This document shows positions 1-8,568 of a DNA stretch of 64,000 nt, piece by piece. The position numbers and the translations under genes are program-made. The DNA comes from Myxococcales bacterium (lineage in GTDB: Bacteria > Myxococcota_A > Polyangia > Palsa-1104), in NCBI GenBank assembly GCA_003170275.1, contig PNAM01000016.1, forward strand, positions 62,001-126,000. Reading direction: 5' to 3'. The first letter of the stretch is position 1, and every line of letters begins with the position of its first letter. Under the pieces are notes generated by a model, which did not search any database, was not told the origin of the DNA, and saw only the letters and a program-made list of their open reading frames with translations.

Positions 1-2
1 TG

Positions 3-3000
3 TCGATCGACCGCGAGCAGCACACCGCCACCATGCTGCCGAGCGGCCGCGTGCTGGTGACCGGGGGAACCACACAGGGCGTGGCGACTGCCAAGGCTGA
101 GGAGTTCGACCCGCTGTCGGGGAGCTGGACGTCGCTGATGACCCAGAAGCTGCTCACCGGCCGGTCGAACGCGACCGCGACCTTCATGACCAACCTGAGC
201 CCCGTTCTGGTCACCAACGAGATCCTCATCGCCGGCGGCCTGGACGTCAACAATGTGCGGCTGGCCTCGGGCGAGCTGTTCGACTCCGACATCCCCGGCT
301 GGGCGATCGCCGCGACGGGCCCGATGACGCAGCCGCGCAGCGATCACACCGCCACGCAGCTCTACGACGGCACCGTGCTGATCGTCGGTGGCACCGCCAC
401 CAGCGCCCCGCCCGAGACCTACAACCTGGCGACCAACACCTTCACGGCCACCGCCAGCACCTTCCCCGCCCTGCAGGACCACACCGCGACGCTCTTGCCG
501 AACGGCCAGGTGCTGATCACCGGCGGCCGCCTCGGCGTGGGCGCGCCCCCGCAGCAGCTCGCCTACCTCTACGATCCGATCACGCGCGTCACGTCGACGC
601 TCGCCGCCACGCTGAAGGTGGCGCGCGCCCAGGCCACGGCGACCCTGTTGCCGAACGGCATGGTGCTGATCGCCGGCGGGCTCTCGGACCTGACCCGCAA
701 CACCTGCCCGTCCTGCCAGCCGATGCTGGGCCTCCCAACGCCGGCGTGCGCACCGGTCGCGCCGTGCGTCGGGTTCCCGAGCTGCCCGCCGTGCGGCACG
801 TTCATGTCACTCGATCCGTCGTGCCAGCCGGATCCGGCCAACCCGAGCTGCTACGTGCCGGGGGACGTCGGCCCCGAGTCGACCACCGAGCTCTACGACC
901 CGGCCTCGCTCACCTTCACCCTGAGCGGCTCGATGCTCCAGCCTGCCGGCGGGCAGACGGCCACGCTCGTGCCCTCGGGCCGGGTGGCGCTGGTGGGCGG
1001 CGATGCGTTCGGCTGCCAGTCGTTCTGCCAGACGCCGCTCTCACCACAGGGCTGTCCGATCCCGCAGCCGTTCGAGATGAACTGCCCCCAGGGAATGGTT
1101 CCGCAGCTGGTGCCGCAGACGATCGTGCAGCAGTACGATCCGTCGTCCGGCGCGTTCGTCTCGTCGGGAATTCTGTCCGAGCCGCGCGACCAGCACACCA
1201 CCACCCTGCTCGCCACCGGACAGCTCCTGGTGTCGGGCGGCACCACCATCAGCTGCGCGCAGGGGCCGCCCGGGGCGCAGTGCAATCCGGGGCCGCCCTG
1301 CCAAGCGAACGCGCTGCCGTCGTGCAATCTGCCGGCGGTCATCACCATGCCGTCGACCTCCGCCGAGGTCTTCGATCCGCGCCTGCCGATTTCGCCGCTG
1401 AGCTTCACCGGCATCACCTCGCACGTCAAAGCCGCGGCGGCGATGCAGCGGCGCGGCGAGGTGGTGGTGTTTGGCGGCGCCGTCGGCTCGAACCTGGTCG
1501 ATCAGTACAAGGTCGGCTACCTCGGCAACGGCGACGGCAGCCTCATCGACACGCCGCTCGGGATCACCGCCGGCCGGCGCACCCACTTCGGCGGGGCCAC
1601 CGGAAGCGCGCTGGGAGGCTCGGGCGGCAACGGAACCCAAGACTCAGCCGGCAATTACCCGACCTACTTCCTCATGCACCTCGACGGAGGCGGCTTGTTC
1701 TTCGGCTCGAGCACGTCCGATCTCACGACCGGCGGCGTGGGCGGGTTCTATACGCCGCCGGTGACTACGGTGCCGGGAGCGGCGGTCTTGTTCATGGCCG
1801 TGGGCGGCGCCACGGTCTTCAGCCCGCGGCCGATCATGGTGTGCCCGCCCAACACCGTCTTGTGCAGCGGCGCGTGCCTCACGGGCGAATGCTGCACCGC
1901 CGCCGACTGCACGAACCCCGGCGTGTGCCAGACCACCACCGGCGCGAGCTGCTCGGGAAACGCGTGCACCTATCCCACGGCGAGCAACGGGACCAGCTGC
2001 GCGTCGAGCAACCCGTGTCAGACCGGCACCACCTGCCAGTCCGGCGCGTGCCAGGGCGGCTCCACCATCACCTGCACGGCGCTCGACACCTGCCACACCG
2101 CGGGCGTGTGCAACCCGGCGACCGGCGTGTGCTCGAATCCGAACGCGTCCGACGGGACCAGCTGCGGCACCGGCAACGCGTGCGTCAGCGGCGAGACCTG
2201 CCAGGCCGGCGTGTGCCAGGGCGGCTTGGGCACCATCTGCCCGCCGCCCCCCGACCCCTGCCACATGCCGGGCTTCTGCGATCCGTCGAACGGCACCTGC
2301 TCGAACCCGCCGGTTCCCGACGGCTTCATGTGCGCGTCGAGCAACCTGTGCATCATCGCTGCGAGCTGCATGGGCGGCACCTGCACGGGCGGCGTCACCA
2401 AGATCTGCCCGGCTGCCGATCAGTGCCACCTCGCGGGCCTGTGCGACCCGGCCACCGGCAACTGCTCGAACCCGCCGATCGCGGATGGCACCGCCTGCAA
2501 CGACGGCGACGCGTGCACGCAGACCGACGTCTGCCAGGCGGGCACCTGCGCCGGCACTCCGAAGACCTGCGCGGGTGGCGATGCCTGCAACATCGCCTCG
2601 TGCAACCCGGGGACCGGCGCCTGCTCGCTGCAGCCGCAGCCCAACGGCACCAGCTGCACGACCGGCGGTCTTTGCGTCACCGGCCAGAGCTGCCAGGCCG
2701 GCGCGTGCCTGGGCGGCACCCCGGTGGTGTGCACCGCGCTCGATCAGTGCCACACGGCCGGCACGTGCAATCCGGCCAGCGGCGTGTGCTCGAATCCCAC
2801 CAAGGCCGACGGCGTCGCCTGTAGCGACGGCAACGCCTGTACGCAGACCGACTCGTGCCAGACCGGCACCTGCATCGGAGCGAATCCGACCATCTGCACC
2901 GCGATCGATCAGTGCCACGACCCGGGAACCTGCGCGCCCGCCACCGGCCTGTGCTCGAATCCGACCAAGGCGAACGGCGCTGCGTGCAACGACGGCAACG

Positions 3001-6000
3001 CCTGCACGCAGAGCGACACCTGCCAGGCCGGAACGTGCACCAGCGGTACTGCAGTCGTGTGCAGCGCGCTCGATCAGTGCCACGATCCCGGCACGTGCAA
3101 CGTGGCTACGGGCACCTGCTCGAACCCCAACAAGGCCAACGGCTCGGCTTGCAGCGACGGCAACGCCTGCACGCAGACCGACAGCTGCCAGGCCGGCTCG
3201 TGCAGTGGGGCGAATCCGGTCACCTGCCCGGCGCCCGATCAGTGCCACAACGCGGGCACGTGCAACACCACCACCGGTGCGTGCTCGAATCCAGCGAAAG
3301 TGGACGGGACCGCGTGCAACGACACCAACGCGTGCACGCAGACCGATACCTGTCAGGCCGGCGCGTGCACCGGATCGAATCCGGTGATCTGCAACGCGAG
3401 CGACCAGTGCCACGTCGCGGGCGTCTGCAACATGGGAACCGGCGCGTGCTCGAACCCCACCAAGGCCGACGGCGCTGCGTGCAACGACGCGAACGCCTGC
3501 ACGCAGAGCGACACCTGTCAGGCGGGCGCGTGCACCGGAGCGAATCCGGTCTCCTGCCCGGCGCCCGATCAGTGCCACAACGCCGGCGTGTGCAACACCA
3601 TGACCGGCGCGTGCTCGAACCCGGCGAAGATGGACGGCACCGGGTGCAGCGACGGCAACGCGTGCACGCAGACCGACACCTGCCAGACCGGCACGTGCAC
3701 CGGCGGCAATCCGGTCACCTGCACCGCGCTCGATCAGTGCCACGACCCGGGCATCTGCGCGCCCGCCACCGGCGTGTGCTCGAATCCGAACAAGTCGAAC
3801 GGCTCGGCGTGCAGCGACGGCAACTCGTGCACGCAGACCGACACCTGCCAGACCGGCACGTGCACCGGCGGCAATCCGGTCACCTGCACCGCGCTCGATC
3901 AGTGCCACGATCCGGGCACCTGCGCGCCCGCGACCGGCGTGTGCTCGAACCCCGTCAAGGCCGACGGCGCGGCGTGCAACGACGGCAACGCCTGCTCGCA
4001 GAGCGACACTTGTCAGGCCGGCGTGTGCGCCGGATCGAATCCGGTCGTCTGCCCGGCGCCCGATCAGTGCCACACGCTCGGGGTCTGCAACACCGCGACC
4101 GGCGTGTGCTCGAATCCGGCGAAGGTCAACGGCACCGCGTGCGACGACACGAACGCCTGCACGCAGTCGGATACCTGCCAGGTCGGCGTGTGCACCGGCG
4201 GGAGCCCGGTCCTCTGCAGCGCGCTCGATCAGTGCCACGCTCCGGGCACCTGCGCGCCCGCCACCGGCGTGTGCTCGAATCCGAACAAGGCCGACGGCGC
4301 CGCCTGCAACGACGCGAACGCCTGCACGCAGAGCGACACCTGCCAGGCCGGCGCGTGCACCGGATCGAATCCGGTCCTCTGCGGCGCGCCCGATCAGTGC
4401 CACAACGCCGGCGTGTGCAACACCATGACCGGCGCGTGCTCGAATCCGGCGAAGATGGACGGGACCTCCTGCAACGACACCAACGCCTGCACGCAGACCG
4501 ACACCTGTCAGGCCGGCACGTGCGCCGGCTCGAACCCGATCGTCTGCGGCGCGCTCGATCAGTGCCACCTGGCGGGCTCCTGCGCACCCGCGACCGGCGT
4601 GTGCTCGAACCCCAACAAGGCCGACGGCGCGGCGTGCAGCGACGGCAACGCGTGCACCCAGAGCGACACCTGTCAAACCGGCGTGTGCGCCGGATCGAAC
4701 CCGGTGGTGTGCGGCGCGCTCGATCAGTGCCACGACCCGGGTACGTGCGCGCCCGCGACCGGCGTGTGCTCGAACCCGAACAAGAGCAACGGCGCCGCCT
4801 GCAACGACGGCAACGCGTGCACGCAGACCGATTCCTGCCAGGCCGGCACGTGCACCGGCTCGAACGGGATCGTGTGCACCCCGCTCGATCAGTGCCACGA
4901 CCCGGGCACGTGCAACACGGTGACCGGCGCGTGCACCAATCCGTCGAAGGTCAACGGCAGCGCGTGCAATGACGGCTCAGCGTGCACGCAGACCGACACC
5001 TGCCTGGGCGGCACATGCACCGGCGGAAATCCGGTGGTGTGCGGCGCGCTCGATCAGTGCCACGTCGCCGGCACCTGCAACGCGGCGACCGGCGCGTGCT
5101 CGAACCCGAACAAGGCCAACGGCGCCGGCTGCGACGACGGCAACGCGTGCACCATGGGCGACAGCTGCCAGGCGGGCACGTGCTCGGGCGGCTCGCCGGT
5201 GGTGTGCACCGCCGCCGACGCCTGCCACGTGGTCGGCGTGTGCAACGCCGCCAGCGGCGTCTGCTCCAACCCGCCGGCGCCCACGGGCACCTCGTGCAGC
5301 GACGGAAACCTGTGCACCACCAACGATCTCTGTGACGGCGCCGGCGCCTGCTCGGTGTCGACGCCGGTGAGCTGCCCCGCGACCGATCAGTGCCACAACC
5401 CCGGCTCGTGCAACGCGGCCAACGGGCTGTGCTCGAACCCGCCCAAGCTCGACGGCTCGGTGTGCAACGACGGCAGCGCGTGCACCACCTCGGACACCTG
5501 CCAGGCCGGCGTGTGCACCGGCGGCTCGGGCACCGTTTGCCAGCCGGTCGATCAGTGCCACTCGGCCGGCGTTTGCAACGGCGCCAGCGGCAGCTGCTCG
5601 AACCCCGCGCTGCCGCTCGGCACCACCTGCGACGACGGCGATCCGTGCACGTTCAACGATCAGTGCACCGCCACGGGCTGCCGCGGCACGTCGATCACCT
5701 GCACCAGCGACGCGTGCACCGTGCGCAGCTGCAACAACAGCGCGACCTGCCTGGCCACGCCGCGCGCCGCCGGCGTCGCGTGCGACGACGGCAACACCTG
5801 CACCTTCAACGACCTGTGCAACGGCTCGGGCACGTGCGTCGGCACCACCCTGTCGTGCAACTCGGACAGCTGCGCGACGCGCGCCTGCAACGGCAGCGCG
5901 AGCTGCACCGTCACGCCTGTCCTCGACGGCACCGCGTGCGGCGGCACCGGCAACCTGTGCCTGTCGGGCGGCACCTGCCAGACCGGCGTGTGCAGCGGCA

Positions 6001-7973
6001 TGACGCTGGTGACCTGTATGCCGCTCGACACCTGCCACGTCGCCGGGACCTGCGATCCGTCGAGCGGCGCGTGCTCGAACCCGCCGATCGGAAACGGCTC
6101 CACCTGCGACGACGGCGATCTGTGCACCTTCAACGATCAGTGCACCGCCGGCCTGTGCCACGGCACGGCCATCACCTGCACCGACGACGCGTGCAACACG
6201 CGCGCGTGCGACGGCTCGGCGAGCTGCCAGGTCACGCCGCACGCCGCCGGCGTCGCCTGCGACGACACGCAGCCGTGCACCTTCAACGATCAGTGCAACG
6301 GCATGGGCACGTGCGTGGGCACGCTCCTGGTGTGCGCCTCGGATACCTGCGCGACGCGCAGCTGCAACGGCGGCCCGAGCTGCACCGTGATGCCCGCGGT
6401 CAACGGAACCTCGTGCGGCGGCGGCGCGAACAAGTGCATCGGGCCGGGCACCTGCGGCGGCGGCACTTGCTCGGGCACCACCATGGTCAGCTGCGGCGCG
6501 CTCGATCAGTGCCACGTGGCGGGCACCTGCGATCCGGCGAGCGGCGCCTGCTCGAACCCGCAGAAGCTCGACGGCACCACCTGCGACGACGGCGATCCGT
6601 GCACGCTGAACGATCAGTGCACCGGCGGCGGTTGCCGCGGCACGCCGATGGCCTGCCAGCCGCTCGATCAGTGCCACGACGCGGGCGTGTGCAGCTCGCT
6701 CAACGGCCTGTGCTCGAACCCGGTCAAACCGATGGGTGTGGGCTGCGACGACAGCAACCCCTGCACCACCAACGACACCTGCGGACCCGCCGGCGCGTGC
6801 GCGGGCGCGCCGATCACCTGCACCCAGCTCGATCAGTGTCACCTGGTAGGCGCGTGCAACCCCGCCACCGGCCTGTGCGTGAATCCGCCGGCGATGAACG
6901 GGCTCGCGTGCAACGACGGCAGCCTGTGCACCGGCGGCGAGACCTGCCAGAACGGCACGTGCACGCCGGCCACCGTCGTCACCTGCATGGCGTTCGATCA
7001 GTGCCACGACGCGGGCATGTGCAACCCGGCGACCGGCATGTGCTCGAACCCCGACAAGCTGGACGGCGCCGCGTGCACCACCGGCAACCTGTGCGTCAGC
7101 GGCGAGAGCTGCACCATGGGCTTCTGCTCGGGCGGCACAGCGGCGGTGTGCAACGCGCTCGATCAGTGCCACGCGGCGGGCCAGTGCGATCCGCTCAGCG
7201 GCGCGTGCTCGAACCCGATGCTCACCAACGGCTCCGCGTGCGACGACGGCGATCGCTGCACGACGGGCGAGAGCTGCCAGACCGGCGTGTGCGGCGCGCC
7301 GACCGGCACGATCACCTGCAGCGCGCTCGATCAGTGCCACGACGCCGGCACGTGCAACTCCGCGACCGGCGCGTGCTCCACGCCGATCAAGAGCGACGGC
7401 GCGAGCTGCGACGACGGCAACCTGTGCACCGACACCGACACCTGCACGCAGGGCGTGTGCGGCGGGCAGAAGAAGGTGTGCCCGGGCGAGACCGCCTGCT
7501 CGACCAGCTCGTGCGAGGCAGCGACGGGGCAGTGCTCGCCGACCGTGCCCAAGGCGGTCGGCACGCACTGCGACGACGGCGATGGCTGCACCAGCGGCGA
7601 CACCTGCCGCGCCGGCGGCGGCTGCCAGGGCAGCTCGATCACCTGCGACACGCCGCCCGATCCGCAGTGCGCCACCACGGCCGGCACCTGCACCGCGGGC
7701 GCGTGCGTCTATCCGCCCACGCCGGGGATCGCCTGCGACGACGGCGATGCGCGCACGCGCGACGACACGTGCGGGCCGGACGGGCGCTGCCACGGCACGC
7801 CGGTCGACGGGGCAGGCTCGGATCTCGGCGCGCTGCCCAGCGTGGGCGGCACCGCGGGCACGGGATGCAGCTGCGACGTAGGCGGCGGGCGCGCGAACGG
7901 AAGCTCAGCGACGCTCTTGTTCTTGCTGGGGATGCTCGGTTGGTGGGCGCGCAGGCGCCGGAGGCTGCGATGA
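3..7973 (+). CDS. Giant kelch/Cys-rich repeat surface protein, MYXO-CTERM anchored (5' partial)
   Basis: The frame is open to the window edge, and the codons before the first ATG (33) already encode a kelch motif (REQHTATMLPSGRVLVTGG), so the N-terminus lies outside the window. About 2656 residues are visible. Residues 1-600 carry at least eight kelch/galactose-oxidase-like repeats (HTATLLPNGxVLxxGG), expected to form a beta-propeller. From about residue 620 to 2600 there are roughly 35 Cys-rich units of about 55 residues with the signature (A)LDQCHxxGTC...GxCSNP...DGxxCxDGNxCT, usually eight Cys each. The C-terminus has a GCSCDVGG segment, a hydrophobic stretch (ATLLFLLGMLGWW) and a run of Arg, which matches the MYXO-CTERM sorting signal; outer-surface anchoring is inferred. 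The stop overlaps the next start (ATGA). The function is unknown; an adhesin or matrix protein is plausible. Confidence 0.9.
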   Translation, partial: SIDREQHTATMLPSGRVLVTGGTTQGVATAKAEEFDPLSGSWTSLMTQKLLTGRSNATATFMTNLSPVLVTNEILIAGGLDVNNVRLASGELFDSDIPGWAIAATGPMTQPRSDHTATQLYDGTVLIVGGTATSAPPETYNLATNTFTATASTFPALQDHTATLLPNGQVLITGGRLGVGAPPQQLAYLYDPITRVTSTLAATLKVARAQATATLLPNGMVLIAGGLSDLTRNTCPSCQPMLGLPTPACAPVAPCVGFPSCPPCGTFMSLDPSCQPDPANPSCYVPGDVGPESTTELYDPASLTFTLSGSMLQPAGGQTATLVPSGRVALVGGDAFGCQSFCQTPLSPQGCPIPQPFEMNCPQGMVPQLVPQTIVQQYDPSSGAFVSSGILSEPRDQHTTTLLATGQLLVSGGTTISCAQGPPGAQCNPGPPCQANALPSCNLPAVITMPSTSAEVFDPRLPISPLSFTGITSHVKAAAAMQRRGEVVVFGGAVGSNLVDQYKVGYLGNGDGSLIDTPLGITAGRRTHFGGATGSALGGSGGNGTQDSAGNYPTYFLMHLDGGGLFFGSSTSDLTTGGVGGFYTPPVTTVPGAAVLFMAVGGATVFSPRPIMVCPPNTVLCSGACLTGECCTAADCTNPGVCQTTTGASCSGNACTYPTASNGTSCASSNPCQTGTTCQSGACQGGSTITCTALDTCHTAGVCNPATGVCSNPNASDGTSCGTGNACVSGETCQAGVCQGGLGTICPPPPDPCHMPGFCDPSNGTCSNPPVPDGFMCASSNLCIIAASCMGGTCTGGVTKICPAADQCHLAGLCDPATGNCSNPPIADGTACNDGDACTQTDVCQAGTCAGTPKTCAGGDACNIASCNPGTGACSLQPQPNGTSCTTGGLCVTGQSCQAGACLGGTPVVCTALDQCHTAGTCNPASGVCSNPTKADGVACSDGNACTQTDSCQTGTCIGANPTICTAIDQCHDPGTCAPATGLCSNPTKANGAACNDGNACTQSDTCQAGTCTSGTAVVCSALDQCHDPGTCNVATGTCSNPNKANGSACSDGNACTQTDSCQAGSCSGANPVTCPAPDQCHNAGTCNTTTGACSNPAKVDGTACNDTNACTQTDTCQAGACTGSNPVICNASDQCHVAGVCNMGTGACSNPTKADGAACNDANACTQSDTCQAGACTGANPVSCPAPDQCHNAGVCNTMTGACSNPAKMDGTGCSDGNACTQTDTCQTGTCTGGNPVTCTALDQCHDPGICAPATGVCSNPNKSNGSACSDGNSCTQTDTCQTGTCTGGNPVTCTALDQCHDPGTCAPATGVCSNPVKADGAACNDGNACSQSDTCQAGVCAGSNPVVCPAPDQCHTLGVCNTATGVCSNPAKVNGTACDDTNACTQSDTCQVGVCTGGSPVLCSALDQCHAPGTCAPATGVCSNPNKADGAACNDANACTQSDTCQAGACTGSNPVLCGAPDQCHNAGVCNTMTGACSNPAKMDGTSCNDTNACTQTDTCQAGTCAGSNPIVCGALDQCHLAGSCAPATGVCSNPNKADGAACSDGNACTQSDTCQTGVCAGSNPVVCGALDQCHDPGTCAPATGVCSNPNKSNGAACNDGNACTQTDSCQAGTCTGSNGIVCTPLDQCHDPGTCNTVTGACTNPSKVNGSACNDGSACTQTDTCLGGTCTGGNPVVCGALDQCHVAGTCNAATGACSNPNKANGAGCDDGNACTMGDSCQAGTCSGGSPVVCTAADACHVVGVCNAASGVCSNPPAPTGTSCSDGNLCTTNDLCDGAGACSVSTPVSCPATDQCHNPGSCNAANGLCSNPPKLDGSVCNDGSACTTSDTCQAGVCTGGSGTVCQPVDQCHSAGVCNGASGSCSNPALPLGTTCDDGDPCTFNDQCTATGCRGTSITCTSDACTVRSCNNSATCLATPRAAGVACDDGNTCTFNDLCNGSGTCVGTTLSCNSDSCATRACNGSASCTVTPVLDGTACGGTGNLCLSGGTCQTGVCSGMTLVTCMPLDTCHVAGTCDPSSGACSNPPIGNGSTCDDGDLCTFNDQCTAGLCHGTAITCTDDACNTRACDGSASCQVTPHAAGVACDDTQPCTFNDQCNGMGTCVGTLLVCASDTCATRSCNGGPSCTVMPAVNGTSCGGGANKCIGPGTCGGGTCSGTTMVSCGALDQCHVAGTCDPASGACSNPQKLDGTTCDDGDPCTLNDQCTGGGCRGTPMACQPLDQCHDAGVCSSLNGLCSNPVKPMGVGCDDSNPCTTNDTCGPAGACAGAPITCTQLDQCHLVGACNPATGLCVNPPAMNGLACNDGSLCTGGETCQNGTCTPATVVTCMAFDQCHDAGMCNPATGMCSNPDKLDGAACTTGNLCVSGESCTMGFCSGGTAAVCNALDQCHAAGQCDPLSGACSNPMLTNGSACDDGDRCTTGESCQTGVCGAPTGTITCSALDQCHDAGTCNSATGACSTPIKSDGASCDDGNLCTDTDTCTQGVCGGQKKVCPGETACSTSSCEAATGQCSPTVPKAVGTHCDDGDGCTSGDTCRAGGGCQGSSITCDTPPDPQCATTAGTCTAGACVYPPTPGIACDDGDARTRDDTCGPDGRCHGTPVDGAGSDLGALPSVGGTAGTGCSCDVGGGRANGSSATLLFLLGMLGWWARRRRRLR
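2742..5381 (+). repeat. Sixteen in-register 165-bp tandem units encoding Cys-rich repeats
   Basis: The codon pair for Asp-Gln in DQCH recurs at 2742, 2907, 3072, 3237, 3402 and onward in exact 165-base steps to 5217 (GAC GCC there). Sixteen consecutive 55-residue units therefore carry no length change. Units before and after this block keep the motif but vary in length. Neighbouring units around 3663 and 3828 share a stretch of roughly 80 bases that is essentially identical, including synonymous positions, which points to recent unit duplication. Confidence 0.9.
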
Positions 7974-8563
7974 GAATATCGATCAGAAGCGTGGCGATCT
8001 TGATCTGTGCGGCGCTGCCGCTGTCGTGCGGCGGATCGACCGGCGTGCTGGTGGCGTCGGCGTGGGACCCCGGGCTCACCGTCGACATGCTCGTGGTGCA
8101 GACCTCGGTGGCGGGCGGCGCGCCGGCGTCGATGACCTTCAAGGCGCCGGGCGGGAGCGGTCCGATGGCCAGCCCGTTCCGCGTGCTGGTGAGCTCGCCG
8201 CCGGACAAGTCGGTCGAGGTCGGGGTGCAGGCCTCCGAGGGCGGCCGCGTGGTGGCCACCGGGCGGGTGAGCGTCACGCCGGGCCACGCCGAGATCTTGC
8301 AGCTCGCGCTCGAGCTGGTGCCGGTGGCGGACGCGCGCTGCGGCGACGGGACGGTCGATGCCGGCGAGCTGTGCGACGACGGCAATCGCGAAGATCGCGA
8401 CAGCTGCACCAACGCGTGCACCTGCGCGCGCTGCGGCGACGGCATCTTGCAGCTGTTCGCGGGCGCGGCGAGCGGGAGCTGCCAGGCGTCGGTGGTCGAA
8501 GAGTGCGATGACGGCAACACGGTGTCCGGAGACGGCTGCAGCGCAGACTGCAAACGGGAGTGA
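7970..8563 (+). CDS. Cys-rich lipoprotein with myxobacterial CDDGN repeats
   Basis: A 197-residue protein with a lipoprotein signal (hydrophobic segment then LPLSC, lipid-modified Cys about residue 19). The middle part is unassigned and beta-rich. The C-terminal 80 residues hold two copies of the disulfide motif CGDGxxxxGExCDDGN...D.C...C found in myxobacterial secreted proteins (DUF4215/myxo_disulf_rpt type). Its ATG overlaps the stop of the giant repeat protein by four bases (ATGA) and its own stop overlaps the next frame, so the three genes are very likely translationally coupled. A location at the cell envelope with the giant protein is inferred. No enzymatic motif is seen. Confidence 0.85.
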   Translation: MRISIRSVAILICAALPLSCGGSTGVLVASAWDPGLTVDMLVVQTSVAGGAPASMTFKAPGGSGPMASPFRVLVSSPPDKSVEVGVQASEGGRVVATGRVSVTPGHAEILQLALELVPVADARCGDGTVDAGELCDDGNREDRDSCTNACTCARCGDGILQLFAGAASGSCQASVVEECDDGNTVSGDGCSADCKRE

Positions 8564-8568
8564 TGATC

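Noticed and set aside
2742..5381. Regular repeats as a CRISPR array
   Set aside because: The 165-bp units are coding throughout, in frame, and have no short identical repeat separated by unique spacers.
1644..7793. Two long minus-strand open frames (about 1084 and 938 codons) opposite the Cys-repeat gene
   Set aside because: They exist because the 165-bp repeat lacks stop codons in that frame; their proteins are Ala/Arg/Val/Gly-rich shadows without domains or signals.
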